DNA of 64,000 bases from Ciborinia camelliae (Eukaryota > Ascomycota > Leotiomycetes > Helotiales > Sclerotiniaceae), in NCBI GenBank assembly GCA_025890175.1, contig JANPYM010000006.1, forward strand, positions 312,024 to 376,023, given 5' to 3'. A program made the translations under genes and the position numbers. Shown here one piece after another: positions 11,001-23,286 of this stretch. A model generated the notes under the pieces. The model saw only the letters and a list, made by a program, of their open reading frames with translations. It had not been told where the DNA came from and searched no databases. Each line of letters opens with the position of its first letter. Position 1 is the stretch's first letter.

Positions 11001-13187
11001 TAGCTAATAATCATATATATCATATCAACCAGCCAGCTAGCTAGCTAGCTAGCTGATTAATTTATAAACTGAGCTTGCTTTCAGCTCAGGTTGCTTTGAA
11101 TATCTACCTCATGAATGCTTTAAATCGATACCTACCTACCTTCCTTATAATATAAGTACCTTTACTGATTACTAATAATTCTTATCCCATCCCATCCCAA
11201 CTATCCCATCTCATCTCAACTTTCTCACCACCTACCTACGTCCTACCTACCATCTCATCCATAACTCAAACACCACATCCCACCACATCACATCATATAA
11301 CATAAAATCTTACCTACATTTCTTACTACATACCTACCTACATACATATTAGCCAAGCGATACAAAGCAAAAATCAGACGATTTTCCTTCCCTTCCCTTC
11401 CCTTCTTTCCCTTCTCTTACTATGCAAACTGCAGTCAGTCTGCAAGCAAACGCAAGCAAGTAAGCAAGCAAGCAAGCCTTATAAACCTAACTGTTCGTTA
11501 ATTTTGAATCGGATTTGATTTTGAATCGGATTTATATACCGGATACCGTAATATATCTATCTAATGGATGTACACCGGATCCGGGCGGTTTATTTATTTA
11601 GATAGCTGGAGGTAGGTCCAGTAGATAGGTAATTTATTTCTTAGAAAGATTAGGTAGGTAGGTAGGGATTATATGGAATTTATATATATATATATTATTT
11701 TATAGCTCACGCATCATATCGCACGCATGTATATATAGGTAGGTATCTATATATGTTTTACATGTAAATAAAAGAATCAATCAATAAATAAATAAAAGAA
11801 AATAGAAGAAAATAGAAGAATAACGGTTGGACGGTGGACGGTTTAAGGATTTATTAATCATTATATTATTGTGTATCGAGCTAGTGTATGTAGAACTACT
11901 TTATATCAACAGGATTGACGGTTGACGGTTTAAGTTTACGGTTTACGGATTGATGGTTGACGGTTTAATCCGATCCGATCTGATCTAATGACGTGAAATG
12001 GAATGGGATGAAATGGAATGGCCCGGGCATTGATGAAATGCTATATTAGTTAGAGAGTTTAGTTAGTTAGTTGATGAGTTAATTAGTTAGTTACTCGGTA
12101 GTCGAACCTATTAATTAGAACTTAGAACTTAGAATTTACTGTGTATCTACAATAACCTTGAGGCTAAGATCCGAGATACTTTGGTTCTTGGTCCTTGAGC
12201 TTCAGCTTCAGCTTGAGCAGAAAAGAAGGGAAAGGAAGGAAAGAAAGAGGAAGGAAAGAAAGGAAAAGGAAAGGAAAAGAGACCCTGGGAGAAGGATTAG
12301 GAAGGATTGGGAAGGGTTATGCTTTGTATATTTATTATTAGTAGGTAGGTAAGTACTGCAGTCCGTGGTTCTTAGTCTGTAGTCTGTTCCGTAGTCTGTG
12401 TGTTTGACATATGATGTATGATGTATGATGTATCTCAGATGTATCTCAGATGTATCTCAGATGTATTATGAAACGTGGGGAGGTTTGTGGAGGGGTATGG
12501 ATAGATGGGATGGATGGATGGATGGATGGATGAGGAGACTCTTTTCTTGGCTTGGGGTTTGGGATGGATGGGATGGATGAGATGAATGAGATGAATGATA
12601 TGGGATGAGTGGGATGGATGGGATGAGTGGTGCAATATCTAGTAGTATCCATCTATCTCTACAGCAGTATCTACCATATAACCAATTTTACACTTGAATA
12701 CTCTATTTTCCTCTATTATTCTACCCAGCCGTTAGTTGAACCGAACTGAACTGGATCTAACTAGGTAATAAGCACTCATCCATCATTATTCTCATCCCCA
12801 TCTTCATCCCCATCCCCATTCTCATCTATCATCCTCATCCCGCAGCCCGCATCTGATATAAAGAATCTGCATTAAGGCGACGGAAGGAAAGTATATTTTG
12901 CACTTGTGCTTGCATTTGCCTGCAGGAAGCAAGTCATGTTACATATATATATTACTCCGTACATATCACATATATATGGCATGGCATGGCTGATGTCATT
13001 TTAATGTCATTCTCCAAGGTTTAGGGATAGATGGGATGGAATGAATTATAAATGGGATGAGTACTAGTAGGTAGATAACAAGCTTGTAAAGACAGAGAGA
13101 AGAGACAAGAGAGCCTAAAAGGGAGAGATATTTGGATTAAATCTATAATATCTATCTCGTTCCGATACCTATATATAAGTTGCCTCA
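8056..13187. other. gene-free region with simple repeats
   Basis: No convincing gene is present. The first ~500 bp are presumably the promoter and 5' leader of the DUF2457 gene. The rest contains TGTGTATGGG-type repeats (8680-8730), GATTGCGGATTGCG repeats (about 9245-9295), a poly-A run near 10732-10752, GCTA/GCTT runs (about 10860-11055, 11440-11480), ACGGTT-type repeats (about 11825-11970) and GGAT repeats (about 12510-12620). Copy 2 of the 42-bp element lies at 11870-11911. Confidence 0.6.
11870..11911 (+). repeat. copy 2 of 42-bp dispersed element
   Basis: The sequence begins TGTGTATCGAGCTAGTGTAT and ends TATATCAACA. It differs from the copy at 32943-32984 at one visible base (ACTACT versus ACTATT). 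No clear target-site duplication flanks it. Confidence 0.7.
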
Positions 13188-13810
13188 ATTAAGTTTACGC
13201 GATTCGGATTTCAAAATTAAATCAATGATTTCAATTAATCATTTTAAATCAACCATTTATATAATATATATAAAATAAAAAGATTTAGATTAATAAAAAG
13301 CTGAAATTTCATTATCAAATTAAAAAAATTTCATTATTATTATTAGAAAATATTAAAATTAAAAATATATAAAAAGTTATAATTTTGAGACTATTATTTC
13401 AATTGATTATAAATCTTGATTTATTAGATTAATTATAATGAAATTTTAAATATAAAATATTTATTACTTTAAATTTATTATATCGAAATTTCAAAAGTTG
13501 AATTAAATTTGTTGATATTATTTTAATAGTTTAAAATTGAAATTAAATTTGTTTCAAATTTTTATTCATTTTCCCATCAAAATTAAACGATTTTTATAAT
13601 TTTTAAAATATTTCAAATTCAAACTTTATTAACTTTTTATAAAAAATATTTAAAAATATTTTATCTCTTATTTATAAAACAATCAATGATTTTGTATATA
13701 TATTTCAAATTAAAAAATAAAATAATGATATTTTGATTTTATTTATAATATTAAATAAAGTGAGTTTTGATGATTTTTGGTGCAAAAATAGCTTTTCGCG
13801 TAAACTTAAT
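13188..13810. mobile_element. AT-rich (RIP-like) element with 15-bp terminal inverted repeats
   Basis: The ends ATTAAGTTTACGCGA (13188-13202) and TCGCGTAAACTTAAT (13796-13810) are perfect inverted repeats around about 590 bp of extremely AT-rich DNA. No coding capacity remains. If the target site is TA, the element would be 13192-13806 with TA on both sides. The structure fits a MITE or an internally deleted class II transposon; the composition fits RIP. The family is not identified. Confidence 0.65.
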
Positions 13811-15872
13811 GCTTAGTACTATATATACGATAAGAGAATAACATGCTATGTTTTTTTATCTCCTCATTTATAATATCTATATACCCACCTACCTATTTAG
13901 ATCTTTTCTCACCGCTAGGAAATCGGCATTGCTCTTACAGTAAGTAGGTAGATAGATAGGTACCTACGTATCTAATAATCATATATTTTATGCATTTTAT
14001 GCATTTTCTAAGCTTATCCCATCATCCCATCTTTAAACCCCAATCTTCAATCCTCAAAACTCAAGATCCAACACTCACGGAGTAACCGACACCGCCTACT
14101 CTACTCTACCTATAGGTACTCTACCTACCTTACCTACCCCTTCACAATCCAATCCCTCGCTTCCATTATTCATCATTCATTATTCATAATTCATAATATA
14201 TTCCATACCTACCTAATCCAAGCCTTCCTGAAGTCACCCGCAATTCCAATTAGAACCTCCAGCTCCTTCAGTTCGCTTGAGCTCCCCCCCATTTCTCAAT
14301 CTAGAAATCCGTCGGGTTGTACCAATCCAACCTGGAACACACTCTCCTCTCCTCCTCTCCGTAGAACATACCGAGGTAGGTTGGTTGGTTGGTTGGTAGG
14401 TTGGTAAGTTTAAGAGGGGTTGGGGTTGGGGTTGGGGTTATGAACTTGGAGATTTATTATTATTAGGGACGTACTTAGGGACTGGATGTTATGTTATGTT
14501 ATGTTATGTCATCTAGGTTAGGTAGAGAGCCAGGCTCTAAATTGGAGGCTGGTTGGAGACTGGAGGCTGGAGTAGGTAGTTAAGTACCCTGTAGAGTAAT
14601 AATTAAGTACCTAGGTAGTTCCGATATACTAAATCTACAATTTCACCGCCCCAGGTACAGTGTGTATGTGCACAATAATATAGGGCCTGTAATGCTGTGC
14701 AATACAATGCAGTGCATATTCTCACTGTACCTACTGTACTGTACGGTACTTAGGTATTATGCCTATCAATTTTCAAGTATAAATCTGTTTGTTTATCTAC
14801 CTACCTATCTATTTATGTCCTAACACATACCATACCATACCATCGTACCATACCTGCTGGACATCCTAAAAATAACCACCTGAATGAAGATCGCATCTCT
14901 CATCTCTCATCTGAAATTTGCGAATCTGAATCAAAATAATATATATAGGCAGGTATACATCGGTTTCGAAACAAAACCGTTGGATGGATGAATGGATGCA
15001 TTTTAATGAAAATAATGAAAATGAAAATGGAAATGGAAATGGAAATGGAAATGGAAATGCTATTGATCATCGTATAAACCGTGCAATTAAGTACCTAGGT
15101 AGATAGGTATGTTCGACACTTACTGCATCATTTATTCATAATTATATAAATATATTCCATAATGATATATCCCATGATTATAGGATCCCGATTTATATTT
15201 AGAATCATCCTCATCCAACCAACCAACAATCTAAAGAATCTATAATCTAACGGTTTTTCTTTGCAATTCGAAATTCGAAAATTGAGATTTGTATGGATGA
15301 ATGAGTGAATGAGTGAGGCTTGGTGGTGAGACGAAACGAGACGAGACGAGACGAGACGAGACGAGACATCTTCTTTTTGACAATACCTACTTCTACTTGT
15401 AGAGTGAGTAGATATTTTTAGTGATACAAAAAAAAAGGTCATGCAATATGCGATGTGATTAAATAACGTCGTTGCTTGCTTGCATTGCGTCGGAGGTTTT
15501 TATGCTTTGAAAAGGAATACTGGTGTTTATGCTGTGTATGCTGTGGAGGGAGGTAGGTAGGTAGGTAGGTAGATGGGTAGGTAGGTATGTTATTTGTTAT
15601 GGCATTGTGAATTTGTGCTACGTGTGTTGGCTTGACTGAGTTTTATGTACCTAGGTGTAATTGTAGAGAGGTAGAGAGGTAAATAGGTATTAATTAATAA
15701 AATATAATAAAATATAATAAAATCGAGTATCAAAGCTATCTAATAGATAGAGATAATATACCGTATACTGTATGCAGTAAATAATAGATACACCCAGGTA
15801 GATAGATAGATCTGATCTAATCGTTGGCGGTAAGTAATGATTTTATATTAAATATAGATTTTTGTTTTTTTT
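13811..15872. other. gene-free region with simple repeats
   Basis: No gene is visible. It contains a GGTTGG/GGGGTT run (about 14380-14440) with G-quadruplex potential, TGTTA repeats (about 14490-14510), GGAAAT repeats (about 15018-15060) and an ACGAG/ACGAGACG run (about 15330-15367). Confidence 0.55.
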
Positions 15873-18308
15873 ATTTTTTCGCCAATTTCCGAAGGGGTTG
15901 GTTTGAGCAAGGTATCGCGATTAACAAAATATCACATTTTTTATAAAATTCGAATAATTTTATAATTATTATATATATTTTAATAAAAATAATATATTAT
16001 AATAAAATATAATTAATTTTATTAATTCTTTAATTTTGAAATAAAACTTATATTGTTATAAATTATAAATCGTAATTGAAAAAGTTAGGTTGTTTGAAAA
16101 TTGTTTAAATTAATATTTATAATGTTTATTTATTTTCTTTTATATATTTATAAAATATTATATAAATATTTAAATATATTATTAATTATAAAGTATCAAA
16201 ATTATTATTTTATTATAAATTTATTAATCGTTATTTATTCAAAACATTATAATATACAAATTCGTTTTCAAAGTTTTTTTTTTAGTAAAAAAAAAGTTTA
16301 TATTTTTCATTCTATTACAAATTATTATATTTTGATATACCCCTATTCAATCTTTTTTTTTTTATATTATAAATAATTATTATTTATTTATAAAATATTA
16401 TTATTTATTTATAAATTTATATTTATTTGTAATCTTTTTAGCTATAACATTTTTTTATAATTATTAATATTTATATTCAAATTATTATTTTTTATAACTA
16501 ATTTTATTATAAATTCCTACAATTTATTAATTAATAAAATTCCAATTAAAAAATTGATTTATTACTATAAAACTATAAATCAAAAATATTTAAAAATATA
16601 TATTTTTTTGTTTTTAATAATCAAATTATCTCTCAACAGTTTATAATTATCTTTAGTTTTTTCAATTTCTTTTTTTTGAAATTTTCAAAGATTTTCTATT
16701 TCGATTTTTTTAAATATATAAATAGTTTTAATTATATCTTTAGTAGCCTTAATATTTATTAATGTAAAAATGTGTAATTTAATAAACAAAAAATTCTTAA
16801 TAAATCGATACAATTGATTTTGTTTTTTTAACCTTTCTTTTTTCTTTTTTATAATATATAAATCTTTTTTATTAATAACTAATTTTTTATTCCGTTTTTG
16901 TTTTTTAATAATATTAAATATCTTTTTAACTTTTTTTGTTTTTTTTTTTGTTAAAAGTTTATACTTTATAAATAATTTTGTATACCTCAAATTTTAGTTT
17001 TTGTTACTCGATTTGCTTTTTTTTGATAACCGCATTTTCAATAATCTTTAAATTTTAATAAAAATATATTACATCCCTTTTAAATCTTTTAATTTTTTTT
17101 ATTATATAATTATTTATAATTAATTTTTTTTTTTTTTTTTTTATTCTTTTTTAGAGTTTTTTGTATACAAACTATTTGAAAAATTGATTAATTTATATAC
17201 TTTTAATATATTTTTAAATAAAAATTTGTTTTAAAAGTAAAGAATATTTATTTAAATATAAAGAAATAAAAAAATTATTATGTAAGTGTAACTATTAATA
17301 AGAACGAAAAATATTATAATAAGGAAAGTTATAATATTATTAATTAATATTAAACTTATTATTATAATTGTTTTTTTTGTTATCCTTTTTATTATTATTT
17401 TTTGATATATTTAAAACTATAATGTATATATAATTAGGTTTGTATGTGTTATCTTAATTATACTTTTCTATCTTTCAAATATTATATACTAATATTTTAT
17501 ATATTAATTCGATATAAATACAATTTAATTCAAAAATTTTATTTCTTTTAAGAATTAATATATTTAAAATTATATTTTTTAATAAAACTTATGGATTTTG
17601 AAGCTTTTCACCTCAAATATTTTGTATTTGATATTGATTTTTATACTAATTAATACAACCCTTATCATTATACCCGTAAAAGAATTTTTTTGATTTCATT
17701 AACTTTATTATTAAATATATTTTATTAATTATTTTTTGAAAATTCCAAAAAAATATACCAACTTTTTTTTATAAAAATTTAATAATAACTTGTTTAAATA
17801 TTAATAATCGAATTATAATTAAATATTTTATAAAAATAATCTTAATAAAATTGTTAATATTAACACATACATAATTATTTACAAATCGATTTTAATAATA
17901 TTTATATAGCTAAAAAATCACAATATCTAATAATTATAAAAAATATATAAAATATGAAAATAAACAAAAAGGTATAATTTTAAATTGCTTATAACAAAAA
18001 ATAAAATTTAAAGATATATAATTAATATAATTATTGAAAAATAACAATCTATATTTTTTATATTATATTTTTCTAATTATTTTATTAAAATAAAAAAACT
18101 ATTTATAAACAAATTTAGAATTTATGGATTCGAAGAATCAAGTTCAATTTCAAAGTACCATGTTTTTTATGATTACGTAATACATATACTATAAGGGAGG
18201 CCATTTTCTGAAGATGTACCATTTTTAAAGGTCGCTTCTGAATGGTCATAATTATGCTCCGTATCTTTTAACTGGCTGGTTCGCTAAAGATCCCGGTCGC
18301 ATGCTTAC

Positions 18309-18515
18309 CGAACCTACCTAGCCTACCTAGCTTACCTAACCTACCTAGCTTACTTAACCTACCTAGCTTACCTAACCTACCTAGCTTACCTAACCTACCT
18401 AGCCTACCTAACTTACCTAACCTATCTAGCCTATCTAGCTTACCTAACCTACCTAGCCTACCCTAGCCTACCCTAGCCTACCTAGCCTACCTAGCCGAAC
18501 CTAGCCGAATCTATC
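18309..18515. repeat. CCTACCTAGCTTACCTAA-type tandem repeat
   Basis: Repeats of about 8/16 bp (CCTACCTA, GCTTACCT and variants) run uninterrupted with many base substitutions. They lie in the less AT-rich island inside the large AT-rich element. Confidence 0.8.
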
Positions 18516-18540
18516 TACCTATCTACTCTACGAATCGTAC

Positions 18541-18678
18541 GAACCTACGAATCTAGAAACCTACGAACTTACGAACCTACGAACCTACGAACCTACGAAC
18601 CTACGAACCTACGAATCTACGAACCTACGAACCTACGAACCTACGAACCTACGAACCTACGAACCTACGAACCTACGA
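18541..18678. repeat. 8-bp tandem repeat CCTACGAA
   Basis: About 16 near-perfect copies of CCTACGAA follow directly after the previous repeat block. A short non-repetitive link with CGAGCGTAGCGAGG and GGGGGCTTGCCCC then leads into the TAAA tract. Confidence 0.85.
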
Positions 18679-18750
18679 ATCTATTTAGCTTATACATCGA
18701 ACCTACAAATCGAGCGTAGCGAGGAATGGGGGTTTGGGGGCTTGCCCCTA

Positions 18751-19103
<353 letters not shown>

Positions 19104-20389
19104 GAAATAAATAAATAATAATATATCATTTTAATATTAATAATACTAATAATATTAATAATTATATAGAAAAAGAAAATAAAAGATTTTTCGAATACAC
19201 AGTCTGAAAATCTATTTTCCGCGACGGCTAGTATAATTAAAATCGTTTTTAATATATAAAACATTAAAATCAATATTTTTATAAAAAAACTTTTTTAATT
19301 ATATTTTAACATTTATAATAATTATTAACTAAATAAAATCTTTAACTCTATTAACATATTCAACATATATAATAAATTTACAATTATAAAAATCCTTAAT
19401 ATAAATTTTACAAATATTTGTATAAATAATAAATAAATTCGAATAAATATATTTAAAAAAAAAATTAATTTTATTTATATTTTATAGATCCTTTAAATAA
19501 ATATTATATTTAATCAAAATCTTTTTTAATTTATTGAAATAAATTATAATAATTTTGTAATTATATATTTCTTTACATACAAATTCAAAAAAAATAAATT
19601 TCAATATATAATATCTATCGAAATAATATAAAATTTATACTTTAACCTAATATTATTTAATTTTATAATTAAAAAATCTAATTATTAGAAATTTCTGTAT
19701 TATAAAAAAAATATAATTATATTATAAAGAAAAACTATATTTAATTGCTTTTTCGATCTATTGAATTAATATAATATCTTCGATTTTAGTTAATAGTTTA
19801 TTATGCTTTTTAAATTGAACTAAATTTTTAGTTTTATTATATCAACATTATAATTTACATTTATTAATTTTAAATATTTTAATAGTTTTAACAAATATAA
19901 ATATATTAGAATTATTATCCTTATATATAAACAATGTTTTTTTAATATAATATTTCTTTTTTTGATATTTAGTAGTTTTGTATTTTTTAAACGTTTTAAT
20001 CTTTTTTTTAACTTTTTTCCCGATTTTGATTATTTTGGGTATCTAAATTCTATCGTATATAATATTGTTATAATATAAAAAGTATCAAAAACACGTTTTT
20101 ATTAATATAAATAAAATAAACAAAATAAATAAAATATACAATCCGTATTTCAAATTATAAGAAATTTACCTAATATTATAATTTTTAATAAATTATTATT
20201 TTATTATAATAATATTTAAAATAATTAATATTTGATTATATTATTAATTCAAAATCAATTTTTTATTTAGCTTTATTAGATTTATTATAAATAATATATA
20301 TAAAAAGTTATAACTAATTCTAAAAACACGATATTTTGCTAATCAAAATACCTTGATAATACCAACCCTATAGGGATTAGCGAAAAAAA

Positions 20390-21661
20390 GTAAATATTCT
20401 ACAAAACACATTTTAACGAATTTTATATTCCTCGCCAACGATTACACACATATCTCTTCTCTAAATCCTTTCTTTCATCCCAGATGATCGGATTCATCAA
20501 TGGGTTCCAACTCACAAGTGACAACGTACAGGACCCCCCAGGTTCATAGGTACCTAGGTAGGTAACTTGATTTGGATTTTCTTCAAAAAATTCCAGTAGG
20601 CAGGCGGTGGTGAGTGGTTCACGAATCACGATACCTAGAGAGAAGAGCTTCTCTCCGTCAATATGCAATCTGTGGAGTAGGTAGGTAGCCAACATGGCAT
20701 GGACACTCCTCGGGTTACCTACGGGAGACTAGCCTCGAATATGAGGGATTAATTTTGACCAGTGGAATGTTCAGGGATGGGATGTACGATCCTATTCCAA
20801 TTCCAATCCCAATAATCCAATCCAATCCAATCCAAATTCCAATCCAATAATCCAACAAATCGTGAAGTTTGAACGAAGCGAACCGAAAACGAAAATGTTT
20901 AAAGGGAAAAAATCATGTATGGTATGTGCAGTAGTGGTTCTCCGTAGTCACTTACCACTTTCTTTCTGATTGATAACCAACCAACCCTAGGTCCCTCGTA
21001 CTTAAATGTTGGTGGCTTGGTGGTTGGGACCGTATTTGATGTGTTTAATAAGTCCACGGTTGACGAAAGGAGGATGGATGCTTTTGTTACTTGTATGGGA
21101 TAATGGGGGCAGAGAAGCGGGGTCCTGCAGATTCCGAGTTTGTCCGAGAAATTGGAAAATCCATCGGATGGGTCTTGAATAGGGTTGGGGGTTTGGTGGG
21201 GAATTTCCGGGATGGCTTGGAGATCCTTGGACGTGGATGATGGATGATGGATGATGGATGATCGATGATGCTTTGTGATGAGGTAAGCAGGATTGAGATC
21301 GGACGATTTGATTACTCGTGATTTGCGTACTCGTGATTTGGTACTTGTTACTTGGTACTCGTGACCTGAATTTCATGACTTTGACACACGTGAGTAAGAG
21401 CAACAATTTGAAAATTAACCCTTCTCAAATCAATCGAAAAAACTTCCCAAGACTAATTAGCATATTCTTAATACCATTAAATGAATCAAAACTCCAAAAT
21501 TCTGACCTCCCAAATATGTACACACGTGACACTCAATCAAGCTAAAGAAAATAGTTAGCGAAAGGCTTCCGACATCAACAAGCAAGGCTTGAAGCTATCT
21601 GTCACCCCCCCCTCGTAACTAACCCAACGCCAAACAAACCCAATTGATATTTCTGGTCATC
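20390..21661. other. intergenic region upstream of ATP synthase delta
   Basis: No convincing gene is present. A 90-codon minus frame at 20423-20695 has no recognisable motif. Repeats include CCAAT-type runs (20795-20855) and GATGGATGATGG (about 21236-21262). The last few hundred bases should include the promoter of the ATP synthase gene. Confidence 0.5.
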
Positions 21662-22544
21662 ATGAACTCCATGCGTTTTGCTCGCGCCGCTCTGCGGGTT
21701 CGTCCTACGGCTTTGACCTTGAAGGCTCCTGTTTTGAGCAGAGGGTACGCTGAGGCGGTTGCGGATAAGGTCGGGAGGTTCCGTTTTTTTGAGATTTTTG
21801 AATCGTGGATGGCATGGTTGCTGATTTTGTTTGGGAATAGATTAAGTTGAGCTTGGCTTTGCCTCATCAGGTATGTGCGGATTTTTTTGCTTGGTTGGAT
21901 GATGGGTGGGAGGGGGATTGGTGGATTGGGTGATGGGTGATGGGGGAGAAGTGGAGGGGAATTCGCGGATGGATGGGCAGATGGAAAATGAGAGGAAAAT
22001 CACTAACAAAAATATCGCAGTCCGTCTACAAATCCCAAGATGTCGTTCAAGTCAACATCCCCGCCGAATCCGGTGAAATGGGTATCCTCGCCAACCACGT
22101 CCCATCGATTGAACAATTGAAGCCAGGTCTCGTTGAGGTTATTGAGGAGAGTGGTGGAAGCAAGCAATTCTTCCGTACGTGATTACAACACCCATGGGAT
22201 ATTTGGCAGAATGGGAATGAGGATGGGAATGGGAGCGGGGAAAGAACACGAGGCTAATGGGATATCAAAACAGTTTCCGGAGGATTCGCAGTCGTTCAAC
22301 CAAACTCTTCATTAAGCATCAACGCAGTAGAGGGATTCCCATTGGAGGATTTCAGCGTAGAGGCAGTTAGGTCACAAATTGCCGAGGCTCAGAAGATTGT
22401 TGCAGGAAGTGGAAGTGAGCAAGATATTGCTGAGGCTAAGATTGAATTGGAGGTGAGTTTTGATATTTAGATGTGGGATGTGTATACGGGATAATGACTA
22501 ATAATATGTAGGTTTTGGAGAGCTTGCAAGCAGTTCTCAAATAG
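21662..22544 (+). CDS. atp16: mitochondrial F1Fo ATP synthase subunit delta (5 exons, 167 aa)
   Basis: The product is the delta subunit of the F1 central stalk (bacterial epsilon type), on the matrix side of the inner membrane. Exons are 21662-21769, 21841-21870, 22021-22174, 22274-22452 and 22512-22544; the 504 nt give 167 residues, normal for the family. Residues 1-30 are an Arg/Ala-rich presequence ending near SRGYAEA. The mature part shows KLSLALPHQ, YKSQDVVQVNIPAESGEMG, ILANHVPSIEQLKPG and the SGGF strand, followed by the two-helix C-terminal domain ending in LQAVLK. Introns 2-4 have standard donors (GTATGT, GTACGT, GTGAGT). Intron 1 starts with the unusual GTCGGG, but this junction restores the conserved VADK-IKLSLALPHQ sequence. 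The gene symbol follows yeast naming. Confidence 0.93.
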
Positions 22545-23286
22545 AGGAATTACCTTACCCTGGTGATGGTTAGTTGATAGAGACCTGCACAATGTACATC
22601 AGTGAACTATTTCTTATTGTGTTGTGTGTGGAAAATAAGCTTTGTTTACGGCCCCTCGGTACCGGCAAAAATATTACCCTCATGTGAAGAATGAGTATTA
22701 GTCTTTGATTAATCAAGCCTGGTCAATTTTATAAAGATTCAAGACCGTCATCAACTAGGTTTCTATTAGATGCCTTGAAACCGATTGATGAGCCGAATGA
22801 ACGAATGTTTGAGAAGTACAATACATTATTGTCAGTTACAGCCCTCGACGAGGTATCTGTGAACTTCATTACATCAAGGACAATGTATTTGCCCTGAATA
22901 TTGATGTCCATCTGCCTTCAAATTTGGAGATTTGATGTAGACATATATGGTACTCTTAGGAAAAGCCATTTCAGATTCTGGATAAGATAAGATTGCTATC
23001 AAATTTGAGAATGGGCGTGCTCATTAGTCGTTCCTTCCTTTTCGAGTGTCTGGTCCTTTGCCTAGCTGCAAGTTAGTTGCTCAAATCATTATTCCCATTC
23101 TCATTTTCATTTCCTATTAGGGTTACCCTCTTTATTGTTTTCCCAAACATACACCAGGTACAGCTCCTCTGTGCATACAGTCGTTACATTCATTCATTCA
23201 TTCATTCATTTCATTTGGTATTCTCTTCATCCTTATGCGTCAACTTCACTTCCAGATCCAATGCATCCTATAGATCTTTGACTGCC
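22545..23286. other. intergenic region and probable 5' leader
   Basis: No separate gene is visible. It contains the 3' region of the ATP synthase gene and the probable promoter and leader of the next gene. The reading frame stays open upstream of the chosen ATG at 23287 back to a TTG at 23077, but that leader is low-complexity (HSFIHSFH). Confidence 0.5.

Noticed and set aside
14405..14440. GGGGTT runs considered as an internal telomere repeat
   Set aside because: Only a few copies, and the unit is not TTAGGG, the usual telomere repeat of filamentous ascomycetes.
16101..16990. Lys/Ile/Tyr-rich ORFs in the AT-rich island
   Set aside because: Composition follows the extreme AT content; no start context or domain. 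At most a RIP-mutated transposase remnant.
20423..20695. 90-codon minus-strand ORF next to the large transposon
   Set aside because: No motif, no supporting splice sites, and it partly consists of TACCTAGGTA-type repeat sequence.
21002..21406. 134-codon minus-strand ORF overlapping the ATP synthase promoter
   Set aside because: Low-complexity Ser/His/Pro composition from a GATGGATGATGG repeat; no family resemblance.
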